Shown here piece by piece: positions 1-5,222 of a stretch of DNA of 6,348 nt. A program made the translations under genes and the position numbers. Origin of the DNA: CAVRZY01 sp963725415 (GTDB taxonomy: Bacteria > Acidobacteriota > Terriglobia > Bryobacterales > Bryobacteraceae). The notes under the pieces were generated by a model. The model was given only the letters and a program-made list of their open reading frames with translations. It searched no databases and was not told the DNA's origin. Positions within the stretch are counted from its first letter, which is position 1. Every line of letters begins with the position of its first letter. The DNA lies in NCBI GenBank assembly GCA_963725415.1, contig CAVRZY010000018.1:1-6348 (forward strand). The letters are read 5' to 3'.

Positions 1-1148
1 TTGAGGCTCAGCGCAAAGCTGTACCGGAGATGCCGCTTCACTTCCTCCAGGCGCTTCCCCGCCACCGGTTTCTCTTTGAACCCCTCCAGCGTCGCCAGGA
101 CGCCGGTGCGAACCGACTCGATGTCGGCAGGCTTCTTCACCCGCACAAAGACCACAAACAGGTTGGGGTCCACACGATCGGGACTTTGGGCCTGGAGCCT
201 ATCGACCTTTTGCTCCTGAATCACCAGTTTCTGATAGAGGTCGGAGCTTTCCGAGAAGCCCAGGTAGGAGATCAGGTCCAGCGCCGCCAGGTCCTTTTGC
301 GTGTCCGAATACGCCGGCCCGTGGAAGGCCTCGACCACCCACGGGAGCGTCGGCGTCGGCCACCGAATCTGGTTGGTCCGCGGCGCTTGCTGTGGCGGCT
401 CGACCGGAATCTCGGGGTGATAGCTGCCCCGCTTCCAGCCACCCCAGTACTTCTCGATCAGCGGGCGAACCCGTTCCGGAGTGACATCGCCGGCCACGAT
501 GATGGTGGTGTATTCCGGCCGGTAGTAGCGCTGGAAGAACAGCCGGCTGTAGTCATACTGATTGGGCATGTCCTGGATGTCCTTCAGGAAGCCCATGGTC
601 GTGTGCTTGTAGGGGTGCTTGTCAAAGGCCGTGTCCCGCAGCACCTCATAGAGCTTCGAGGTCGGGTCGGCGCTGTTCTTGTTGTATTCCCCGAGCACCG
701 CCAGTGTCTCCGTCTTGAAAACCTCCGGCGTGTACTCAAGATTCTGGAAGCGGTCGGCTTCCATGCTCAATATGGTTTCCAGGTCTTCCTTGGAGAAGGT
801 GGTGTGATAGGCCGTGTGATCGTCGGTGGTGTAGGCGTTGGAGGCCGCGCCGGCCCGTTTCAGAACAGCTTCGTATTTGGCCGGGGGAAACAGCTTGGTG
901 CCCCGAAACATCATGTGCTCGAACAGGTGCGCGAAACCGCTCTTGCCGGCTTCGACCTCGTTGCGCGATCCCGTCTGGACCACGATGAACAGGGCCACCA
1001 CGTTGGGGTAGTCGGTGGGGATGGTGATCGATCGCAGGCCGTTCGGGAAATCATGCTGGTCGTAGGGGAAAGGAAACGCTTTGCGCGGCGCCTCGGCGGG
1101 CCAAGCCGCCAGTGCGGCGCCGAGCAGCAGCATTAGTAAGCGATGCAT
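1..1148 (-). CDS. Secreted M16 family zinc peptidase, 3' end beyond the window
   Basis: The minus-strand frame from the ATG at 1148-1146 stays open to the left edge and gives 382 residues; the C-terminus is outside. Residues 1-20 form a signal peptide (MHRLLMLLLGAALAAWPAEA), so the mature protein probably acts in the periplasm or at the envelope. The zinc site is the inverted motif HLFEH at 74-78 (H74, E77, H78), with the expected third ligand E154 in LGEYNKN, 76 residues after H78. These are the hallmarks of the pitrilysin / processing-peptidase clan. Residues about 30-240 are the catalytic M16 domain; from about 245 the second, non-catalytic M16 half begins (PTLPWVVEAFHGPAYSD). Family members of this type run about 430-500 residues, so 50-120 may be missing. 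An AGG lies only 2-4 bases before the ATG, which is a poor Shine-Dalgarno position. The catalytic residues are intact, so it is probably an active endopeptidase. Its substrate is unknown. M16 genes often come in pairs, and a partner could lie off the left edge. Confidence 0.93.
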   Translation of the reverse strand, partial: MHRLLMLLLGAALAAWPAEAPRKAFPFPYDQHDFPNGLRSITIPTDYPNVVALFIVVQTGSRNEVEAGKSGFAHLFEHMMFRGTKLFPPAKYEAVLKRAGAASNAYTTDDHTAYHTTFSKEDLETILSMEADRFQNLEYTPEVFKTETLAVLGEYNKNSADPTSKLYEVLRDTAFDKHPYKHTTMGFLKDIQDMPNQYDYSRLFFQRYYRPEYTTIIVAGDVTPERVRPLIEKYWGGWKRGSYHPEIPVEPPQQAPRTNQIRWPTPTLPWVVEAFHGPAYSDTQKDLAALDLISYLGFSESSDLYQKLVIQEQKVDRLQAQSPDRVDPNLFVVFVRVKKPADIESVRTGVLATLEGFKEKPVAGKRLEEVKRHLRYSFALSL

Positions 1149-1181
1149 ACCTGTCTATCTTAGACCAAGACCCAAGTACCA

Positions 1182-1205
1182 GTACGGACCGTCCTTACAC
1201 CGTAC
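1182..1205. repeat. Short inverted repeat GTACGG-N12-CCGTAC, possible operator
   Basis: GTACGG at 1182-1187 is matched by its reverse complement CCGTAC at 1200-1205 with a 12-base spacer. Half-site centres are 18 bases apart, a little under two helical turns. It lies 34-57 bases before the peptidase start codon, a position where a regulator could act. The spacer itself contains CCGT, so ACGGACCGT at 1184-1192 is a second small palindrome. Six-base matches occur by chance, so an operator role is only a guess. Confidence 0.25.
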
Positions 1206-1225
1206 GTTCTAAGGCGACGGGAAGC

Positions 1226-1254
1226 TCGTCACTAAGAGGAAACTGGGCTAATAT
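1226..1254 (+). promoter_or_regulatory. Weak sigma70-like promoter for the small membrane protein gene
   Basis: TCGTCA at 1226-1231 (four of six matches to TTGACA) is followed after exactly 17 bases by TAATAT at 1249-1254 (four of six matches to TATAAT, with the important A at position 2 and T at position 6). Transcription would start near 1261, leaving a leader of about 85 bases before the ATG at 1347. The match is modest and unsupported by other evidence. Confidence 0.3.
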
Positions 1255-1346
1255 CGAGCAGTACAGCGGACTCCGGGGTAGCATCCGCCCCCCGGGAGGA
1301 TCGCTGGACCAGTTCTCGAAACCTCAAGAAAACAAGGGAATCAGGG

Positions 1347-1703
1347 ATGCGAAAGTGTATTGTCTCGCTGTTGTTATTGTGCCACCTGGGATTCGGGGCG
1401 GAGGCAACCGCACCGAAGCCGCGCCGAAAGACCTGGTGGTGGGCGAGCGTGGCGGCGCTGGGAGCGGCCACGGCGCTCGATGTGCGCTCCAGTTGGGGAA
1501 GGCCGGAGATGAACGCGTTGCTGCGGGGGCCGGATGGCCGCTTCGCCATACAAGGTCTTCGAATTAAGTCCTCAATCGTGGCGGCCAACTGCGGTTTCCA
1601 ATGGCTGGTTCTGAGGAGGCGTCCGAACATGGACCGGACGCTGGCCGGGGTGAATTCCGGGCTGGCAGCCTGGTACGCGGTGGCAGCAGCGCGCAACCGC
1701 TAG
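1347..1703 (+). CDS. Small multi-pass membrane protein of unknown function
   Basis: 118 residues. I do not recognise a named family. A good ribosome binding site, AAGGG at 1334-1338, sits 8 bases before the ATG. Residues 1-18 are a basic-then-hydrophobic N-terminus (MRKCIVSLLLLCHLGFGA), readable as a signal peptide ending at GAEA or as a first membrane helix; C14-to-G17 style lipobox spacing is absent. Three further hydrophobic stretches lie at about 30-45 (WWWASVAALGAATALD), 75-89 (SSIVAANCGFQWLVL) and 98-114 (TLAGVNSGLAAWYAVAA), each flanked by basic residues, so three or four membrane helices are likely. Between helices is a polar segment with D45, SSWG at 48-51, E54, N56 and a GPDGRF turn at 61-66. 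From memory, small acidobacterial membrane proteins with a similar D..SSWG..E.N pattern exist, but I cannot name them. It is separated from moeA by a palindromic repeat and is probably a single-gene unit. Confidence 0.75.
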   Translation: MRKCIVSLLLLCHLGFGAEATAPKPRRKTWWWASVAALGAATALDVRSSWGRPEMNALLRGPDGRFAIQGLRIKSSIVAANCGFQWLVLRRRPNMDRTLAGVNSGLAAWYAVAAARNR

Positions 1704-1705
1704 CG

Positions 1706-1719
1706 CCCCCTGGCGGGGG
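1706..1719 (+). terminator. GC hairpin just after the membrane protein stop codon
   Basis: CCCCC at 1706-1710 pairs with GGGGG at 1715-1719 around the loop TGGC, three bases after the stop codon at 1701-1703. No T-run follows, so it is not a canonical intrinsic terminator. The palindromic element that starts at 1733 could act with it to limit readthrough or protect the transcript end. Confidence 0.25.
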
Positions 1720-1732
1720 TAACAGGCATTCA

Positions 1733-1832
1733 TTCACCGCAAAGACGCAGAGGCCACAACGCCTGCGCAGAGGGAACCCATTCCTGGTCTTTCTTTGCGC
1801 TTCCTCTGCGCCCTTTGCGGCTCTGCGGTGAA
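1733..1832. repeat. Intergenic palindromic repeat, TTCACCGC...GCGGTGAA type
   Basis: The element starts with TTCACCGC (1733-1740) and ends with the exact reverse complement GCGGTGAA (1825-1832), 100 bases in total. The arms continue as imperfect complements: AAAGACGCAGAGG at 1741-1753 against CCTCTGCGCCC and CTTTGCGGCTCTGCGG near 1803-1828. Each arm is a run of degenerate 8-9 base units of the (C/T)T(C/T)TGCGN kind. Similar ACCGCAGAGACGCAGAG / CTCTGCGTCTCTGCGGT elements are known to me as scattered, noncoding repeats in many unrelated bacterial genomes. It holds no credible gene: the short frames crossing it read as low-complexity peptides such as FLCALCG. It ends 26 bases before the moeA start, so it would lie in or just before the moeA leader, where the folded RNA could influence expression (inference). 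Confidence 0.8.
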
Positions 1833-1858
1833 CAGGACCTGCGAGATAGAATTGGCTG

Positions 1859-3049
1859 GTGGCTACTTTACATTTTGGCGAGGCCCGAGAGTGCGTCATC
1901 GCGAAGTTGAAGGCGGCACGAGTGGCGCCGGCAACCGAAGAGGTGGGGCTGGAGGCGGCCACCGGCCGCGTTCTAGCAGAAGACGTCGAGGCTGATCGCG
2001 ACTATCCCCCGCTGTCTCGTTCCATCCGCGATGGCTTCGCAGTGCGGACGGCTGACCTGCCGGGCCGGCTGCGCGTAGTCGGGGACGTGCGAGCGGGCGA
2101 GACGTTTTCGGGTGAGCTCGGTCCCGGTGAGGCGCTCGAGATCATGACCGGCGCGCCAGTGCCTGGGGGCGCCGACGCAGTCGTCATGATCGAGCACGTC
2201 GAACGCGATGGAGACCATATCTATGCCCCGGAGGCCGAGCTCGGGCAGTTCATCAACCCCCGGGGCGCCGAGGCGCGGCGGGGCGAGCGCTTGCTGTTGG
2301 CGGGCGCGCGGCTGGGCTACTCTGAAATCGCGCTGCTGGCCACGGTGGGCAAGCCGAAAGTGCGCGTGTATCACCGGCCGAGCGTTGCCATCGTCGCTAC
2401 GGGCGATGAGATCGTGGAAGCCTTCGAGCAGCCCCTCGATCATCAGATCCGAAACTCGAACACCTGCTCGCTGGCGGCGCAGGTGCGGCGTGCCGGCGGG
2501 CTTCCCGTCATCCTGCCGGTGGCCAGGGACTCCCACGCCGCCACTCGGGAGATTCTCCAGCGCGGCCTGGAGCACGATCTGCTGCTCATCTCCGGCGGGG
2601 TTTCGGTGGGGAAATACGACGTCGTCGAGCAGGTGCTCAGCGAGCTGGGCGCCGAGTTTTTTTTCGACCGGGTCCTGATTCAGCCGGGACAGCCGCTGGT
2701 CTTCGGACGCCTCCGAGGAGTGTTTTTCTTTGGCCTTCCGGGCAACCCGGCCTCCACCATGGTGACCTTCGAGCTGTTCGCCCGCGCGGCCCTGGAGCTG
2801 CTGGAGGGGCAGGCCGAGGCGACCCTGCCCATGCCGCTGGCGCGGCTGACCACGGACTTCCGGCACAAGAGGGGCCTGACACGCTTCCTTCCGGCGCGCC
2901 TGAGCCCGGATGGCGCCGGACTCACTCCCATCCCCTGGCAAGGCTCCAGCGACGTGCCCGCCCAGGTGCGCGCCAACGCCTGGCTGGTGGCCGAGGCCGG
3001 CCGCGAGAGCTGGCAGGCGGGCGAGCTGATGCCCGTGGTGCTCAAATGA
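1859..3049 (+). CDS. moeA: Molybdopterin molybdenumtransferase MoeA
   Basis: 396 residues, close to the usual 390-420. MoeA inserts molybdate into adenylated molybdopterin to give active molybdenum cofactor in the cytoplasm. Motifs in order: the domain I/III sequence SRSIRDGFAVR at 53-63 (D58 matching the Asp of the usual MDGY motif), TGAPVPGGADAVV at 97-109, the MogA-like domain III with IVATGDE at 178-184 and NSN at 199-201, SGGVSVGKYD at 245-254, PGQPLVFG at 276-283 and FGLPGNPAST at 291-300. Residues about 322-396 are the C-terminal beta-barrel domain IV. The start is GTG at 1859; no ATG fits upstream in frame, and homologues begin at about this distance before the first conserved helix. 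No clear Shine-Dalgarno precedes it. RDGF in place of MDGY is a variant I believe occurs in related bacteria; the catalytic Asp is kept. It is the first gene of the cofactor operon, and its stop overlaps moaC by four bases (ATGA). Confidence 0.96.
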   Translation: MATLHFGEARECVIAKLKAARVAPATEEVGLEAATGRVLAEDVEADRDYPPLSRSIRDGFAVRTADLPGRLRVVGDVRAGETFSGELGPGEALEIMTGAPVPGGADAVVMIEHVERDGDHIYAPEAELGQFINPRGAEARRGERLLLAGARLGYSEIALLATVGKPKVRVYHRPSVAIVATGDEIVEAFEQPLDHQIRNSNTCSLAAQVRRAGGLPVILPVARDSHAATREILQRGLEHDLLLISGGVSVGKYDVVEQVLSELGAEFFFDRVLIQPGQPLVFGRLRGVFFFGLPGNPASTMVTFELFARAALELLEGQAEATLPMPLARLTTDFRHKRGLTRFLPARLSPDGAGLTPIPWQGSSDVPAQVRANAWLVAEAGRESWQAGELMPVVLK

Positions 3050-3528
3050 AGAAGGCCTCCCACTTCGACGAAGCTGGCGCGCCCCGCATGGTGGATGTTT
3101 CGGCCAAGCCTGCGACCTTGCGAACGGCGCGCGCCCAGGCCTTCGTGAAGATCCGCCCGGCGGCGCTCGAAAAGCTCCCTCGGAACCCCAAGGGGAATCC
3201 GCTGGAGATCGCGCGCATCGCGGGAATTGCGGCGGCCAAGAAGACCGCTGAGCTGATTCCGCTGTGTCATCCGCTGCTGGTCACGCACGTGGACGTAGAG
3301 ACGCGCGTGGAAACAAAAGGAGTGCGAATTGTTTCCACCGCGGCGACCCTGGGAGCGACCGGCGTCGAGATGGAAGCCCTCACCGCGGCCGCAGTGGCTG
3401 CCCTTACCGTCTATGACATGACCAAGGCGCTGGACCGCTCCATCGAGATTCAGCACGTGCGCCTGCTGGAAAAAACGGGCGGCCAGAGCGGGGACTTCCG
3501 GCGCAAGCCCGACAGGAAAAGACCATGA
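3046..3528 (+). CDS. moaC: Cyclic pyranopterin monophosphate synthase MoaC
   Basis: 160 residues, the normal length. MoaC follows MoaA in the first stage of molybdenum cofactor synthesis, turning 3',8-cyclo-7,8-dihydro-GTP into cyclic pyranopterin monophosphate. The sequence matches the family end to end: HFDEAG at 6-11, MVDVSAK at 15-21, the PKGN loop at 48-51 (K49 corresponding to the active-site lysine near residue 51 of the E. coli protein), ARIAGIAAAKKT at 56-67, LIPLCHPL at 70-77, GVEMEALTAA at 106-115, YDMTKA at 123-128 (D124 and K127 corresponding to the second catalytic pair) and KTGGQSGDF at 143-151. All expected catalytic residues are present. The ATG lies inside the moeA stop (ATGA, 3046-3049) and has no obvious Shine-Dalgarno of its own, which points to translation coupled to moeA. 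Its own stop overlaps the next gene in the same way. Confidence 0.97.
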   Translation: MKKASHFDEAGAPRMVDVSAKPATLRTARAQAFVKIRPAALEKLPRNPKGNPLEIARIAGIAAAKKTAELIPLCHPLLVTHVDVETRVETKGVRIVSTAATLGATGVEMEALTAAAVAALTVYDMTKALDRSIEIQHVRLLEKTGGQSGDFRRKPDRKRP

Positions 3529-3902
3529 TTCAGGCTGCGGTACTGACGATCAGCGATTCGGTTTACTCCGGCAAGCGCACCGACTTGTCCGGTCCAGCGG
3601 TGCGGGAACGGCTCGAGCAGGTGGGCTGGTCGGTTTCCGCATTGGAGGTGCTGCCCGACGAAGGCGAGCTGATCTCGAAGCGCCTGGCCACGCTGGCGGA
3701 CGGGAACCAGGTCTCGGCCATCTTCACCACCGGAGGCACCGGGGTGGCCTCGCGTGACGTGACTCCCGAGGCTACCCGGGCCGTGATGGACCGCGAGATT
3801 CCGGGCCTGGGCGAGCTGATGCGCGCCCGGGCCGGGACTCGACGCCCCTGGCCGTGCTCTCCAGAGGCGTGGCCGGCACGCGCGGCAAAGTGCTCCTGGT
3901 AA
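3525..3902 (+). CDS. MogA/MoaB family molybdopterin adenylyltransferase, frameshifted
   Basis: As it reads, the frame gives 125 residues, but only the first 104 belong to the family. MogA/MoaB proteins adenylate molybdopterin before MoeA inserts molybdate. Visible motifs: AAVLTISDS at 4-12, LSGPAV at 21-26, LPDE at 43-46, IFTTGGTGVASRDVTPEAT at 66-84 (the molybdopterin-binding GGTG and RDxTPEAT signatures) and REIPGLGELMRARAG at 90-104. From residue 105 the sequence becomes an unrelated Arg/Trp/Cys-rich tail. The proper C-terminus continues in another frame to 4030 (separate entry). One missing base at the G run 3834-3836 explains this. Restoring it gives 168 residues, a normal MoaB length. 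A good ribosome binding site (AGGA, 3514-3517) sits 7 bases before the ATG, which overlaps the moaC stop. MogA and MoaB cannot be separated from this sequence alone. If the deletion is real, the product is probably inactive. Confidence 0.88.
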   Translation: MIQAAVLTISDSVYSGKRTDLSGPAVRERLEQVGWSVSALEVLPDEGELISKRLATLADGNQVSAIFTTGGTGVASRDVTPEATRAVMDREIPGLGELMRARAGTRRPWPCSPEAWPARAAKCSW

Positions 3903-4030
3903 ACCTGCCCGGCTCGCCCAAAGGCGCACTGGAGTCCCTGGATGCTATCGTGGATGTAGTGCCCCATGTGCTGGAGTTGTTGCGCGGCCAGGCCGAGCAT
4001 CCCGACCCGCCGAAACGGGACGCGAGCTGA
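3836..4030 (+). pseudogene. Out-of-frame C-terminal part of the MogA/MoaB gene
   Basis: Reading from 3836 in the frame one base back gives 64 codons that are plainly the end of a MogA/MoaB protein: STPLAVLSRGVAGTRGK, then VLLVNLPGSPKGALES, then a helix ending PHVLELLRGQ, with the stop at 4028-4030. SRGVAG and NLPGSPKG are family signatures and line up directly after residue 104 of the upstream frame. There is no start codon or ribosome binding site of its own, so it is a displaced part of the gene at 3525, not a separate gene. The tail shows no other stop or damage, which suggests either a very recent mutation or an error in the sequence. Confidence 0.88.
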
Positions 4031-4046
4031 TCGCGTCACTACTTTG

Positions 4047-5108
4047 ATGCCGATTTTTCGATGGTTACTCGCCGGGCTGACAGCGGCAGTCACGGCGTTC
4101 CCGCAACAGCCGCCGCAACCCACCTTCCGGGAAACAGTGAACGTGGTGGTGGCCCCTACCGTGGTGCTGGACCGCAACGGCAACTACGTCAACGATCTCA
4201 AGCCGGCGGATTTCCAGCTCCTCGACAACGGCAAGCCCCAGAACATCAAAGTGGACGTGAGTTTCATCCCGATTTCCCTGGTCGTGGCGGTGCAGGCCAA
4301 TCCAGCGGCCGAACCCGTGCTGCCGAAGATTCGAAAGATCGGTTCGCTGCTCCAGGGGCTGCTGGTGGGCGAGCAAGGAGAAGTCGCCATCGTGGCCTTC
4401 GACCATCGCGTCCAGGTCAAACAGGACTTCACTTCCGACACCGACAAACTCGAAGAGGCGCTGAAGAAAATCACGCCCGGCGGTTCCAGCAGCCGCATGA
4501 TCGACGCGGTAGTCGAGTCGGTGCGCATGCTGCGTAGGCGGCCGGAGAACCGCCGCCGCATCCTGCTGCTGATCAGCGAAACCCGGGACCGCGGCAGCGA
4601 GGGACGCGCGCGCGATGCACTGGAGGCCGCGCAGTTCGCCAATGTAGCGGTTTACTCGGTGAACATCAACCGCCTGATCAGCACTGTGCTGGCCAAGCCG
4701 CAGGCGCCCCGGCCCGATCCCATTCCAGCCACCGCGCGCCCGCTGCCCGCCGGCGTTCCCCCTACGCCCTCCGCTGCCGCGCAGATGACCGGAAACGCGA
4801 CCAATTCGGCTAACTTCATCCCCCTGGGGATCGAGATCTTCAAGGCCGTCAAGGCCATCTTTGTGGACAACCCGGTCGAGCTGTTCACCAAGTGGACCGG
4901 CGGGGAGGAGCAATCCTTCACCACGCAGAGGGGTCTGGAACACGCCATCGCCCAAATCGGCGACCAGTTGCACTCCCAGTACATCCTCAGCTACAGCCCC
5001 AGCAACAAGGAGGAGGGCGGATTCCACGAGATCCAGGTGGTGGTGAACCGCTCCGACTTGAAGGCGCGCACGCGGCCCGGCTATTGGATGGCGGCCAAGT
5101 TCAATTGA
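4047..5108 (+). CDS. Secreted VWFA-related Acidobacterial domain protein, MIDAS degenerate
   Basis: 353 residues from the ATG at 4047. An earlier in-frame ATG at 3966 would add 27 residues overlapping the MogA/MoaB tail and bury the signal peptide, so it is rejected; TTG at 4044 is possible. Residues 1-20 are a signal peptide (MPIFRWLLAGLTAAVTAFPQ), so the protein is exported. Residues about 30-68 form the beta-rich entry region of TIGR03436 proteins (VVLDRNGNYVNDLKPADF then QLLDNGKPQNI). Residues 74-210 follow the VWA fold: strand FIPISLVVAVQ, GEVAIVAFDH at 111-120, SRMIDAVVESV at 149-159, RRILLLIS at 170-177 and ANVAVYSVNI at 198-207. The metal-binding DxSxS that should follow the first strand reads AVQANPA (81-87), so metal-dependent ligand binding is probably lost. 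A Pro/Ala-rich linker spans 218-246. The end (QYILSYSPSN at 311-320, RTRPGYW at 341-347) is typical of the family and complete. The ligand is unknown. It starts 16 bases after the cofactor operon and lacks a clear Shine-Dalgarno. Confidence 0.9.
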   Translation: MPIFRWLLAGLTAAVTAFPQQPPQPTFRETVNVVVAPTVVLDRNGNYVNDLKPADFQLLDNGKPQNIKVDVSFIPISLVVAVQANPAAEPVLPKIRKIGSLLQGLLVGEQGEVAIVAFDHRVQVKQDFTSDTDKLEEALKKITPGGSSSRMIDAVVESVRMLRRRPENRRRILLLISETRDRGSEGRARDALEAAQFANVAVYSVNINRLISTVLAKPQAPRPDPIPATARPLPAGVPPTPSAAAQMTGNATNSANFIPLGIEIFKAVKAIFVDNPVELFTKWTGGEEQSFTTQRGLEHAIAQIGDQLHSQYILSYSPSNKEEGGFHEIQVVVNRSDLKARTRPGYWMAAKFN

Positions 5109-5222
5109 AGAATTGAATCATTGAAGAATTGAATCATTAATGGGGCGATTGTGGCGGTGCGCAGGGATCTCCGTTTCAATGGCTCAATGGCTGAATGACT
5201 CAATTCCGTTCAATTCTGTTCA
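5100..5222. repeat. Convergent intergenic palindrome made of 8-bp units
   Basis: The left arm has four 8-base units: GAATTGAA (5110-5117), TCATTGAA (5118-5125), GAATTGAA (5126-5133) and TCATTAAT (5134-5141), so ATTGAAGAATTGAATC occurs twice in tandem (5104-5119, 5120-5135). The right arm has TCAATGGC twice (5176-5183, 5184-5191), then TGAATGAC (5192-5199), TCAATTCC (5200-5207) and TCAATTCT (5210-5217). The arms are imperfect reverse complements, for example GAATTGAATCATT against AATGACTCAATTC. The roughly 34-base centre is GC-rich. The AT-rich arms stand out from the GC-rich genes on both sides. The element covers the whole gap between two convergent genes and overlaps both stop codons (5106-5108 and 5220-5222). 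As a long RNA hairpin on either strand it may act as a two-way terminator or end-protector (inference). It contains no gene. Confidence 0.75.

Larger units (their letters stand above)
1149..1346. other. Divergent intergenic region
   Basis: These 198 bases separate the minus-strand peptidase from the plus-strand membrane protein gene and must hold signals for both. I see a weak sigma70-like promoter toward the right and a short inverted repeat, both listed separately. There is a long minus-strand open frame across part of it, but it runs antisense through the membrane protein gene and has no recognisable protein features. Confidence 0.6.

Noticed and set aside
30..1136. A long plus-strand open frame of 368 codons
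   Set aside because: It is antisense to the M16 peptidase, whose frame shows a signal peptide and the HxxEH...E zinc site. The plus-strand translation is Arg/Val/Gly-rich with no motif, as expected from GC-rich antisense DNA.
1232..1696. A minus-strand open frame of 154 codons opposite the small membrane protein
   Set aside because: The plus-strand gene has a well-placed ribosome binding site and a clear hydrophobic N-terminus. The minus-strand product has no coherent features.
1601..1995. Short plus-strand frames across the palindrome at 1733-1832
   Set aside because: They arise from repeat units (peptides such as FLCALCG) and overlap moeA or the membrane protein gene in the wrong frame.
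1973..2941. A minus-strand open frame of 322 codons opposite moeA
   Set aside because: moeA on the plus strand carries all family motifs. The opposite frame is a compositional artefact without recognisable features.
2680..3456. A minus-strand open frame of 258 codons opposite moeA and moaC
   Set aside because: It spans two unmistakable genes in antisense and shows no family signature.
3831..3842. Programmed ribosomal frameshift in the MogA/MoaB gene
   Set aside because: There is no A/T-rich slippery heptamer, and such a shift is not known to me for this family. A one-base loss in a G run explains it more simply.
3966..4046. An upstream ATG at 3966 as the start of the VWA-like gene
   Set aside because: It would overlap the MogA/MoaB tail by 65 bases and place 27 Arg/Cys-rich residues before a clear signal peptide that begins at the ATG at 4047.
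4065..5027. A minus-strand open frame of 320 codons opposite the VWA-like gene
   Set aside because: The plus-strand protein has a signal peptide and a complete family layout; the antisense frame has neither.
5104..5217. A CRISPR array from the repeated ATTGAAGAATTGAATC units
   Set aside because: The units abut without unique spacers and are only 8-16 bases long. There are no cas genes in the window.
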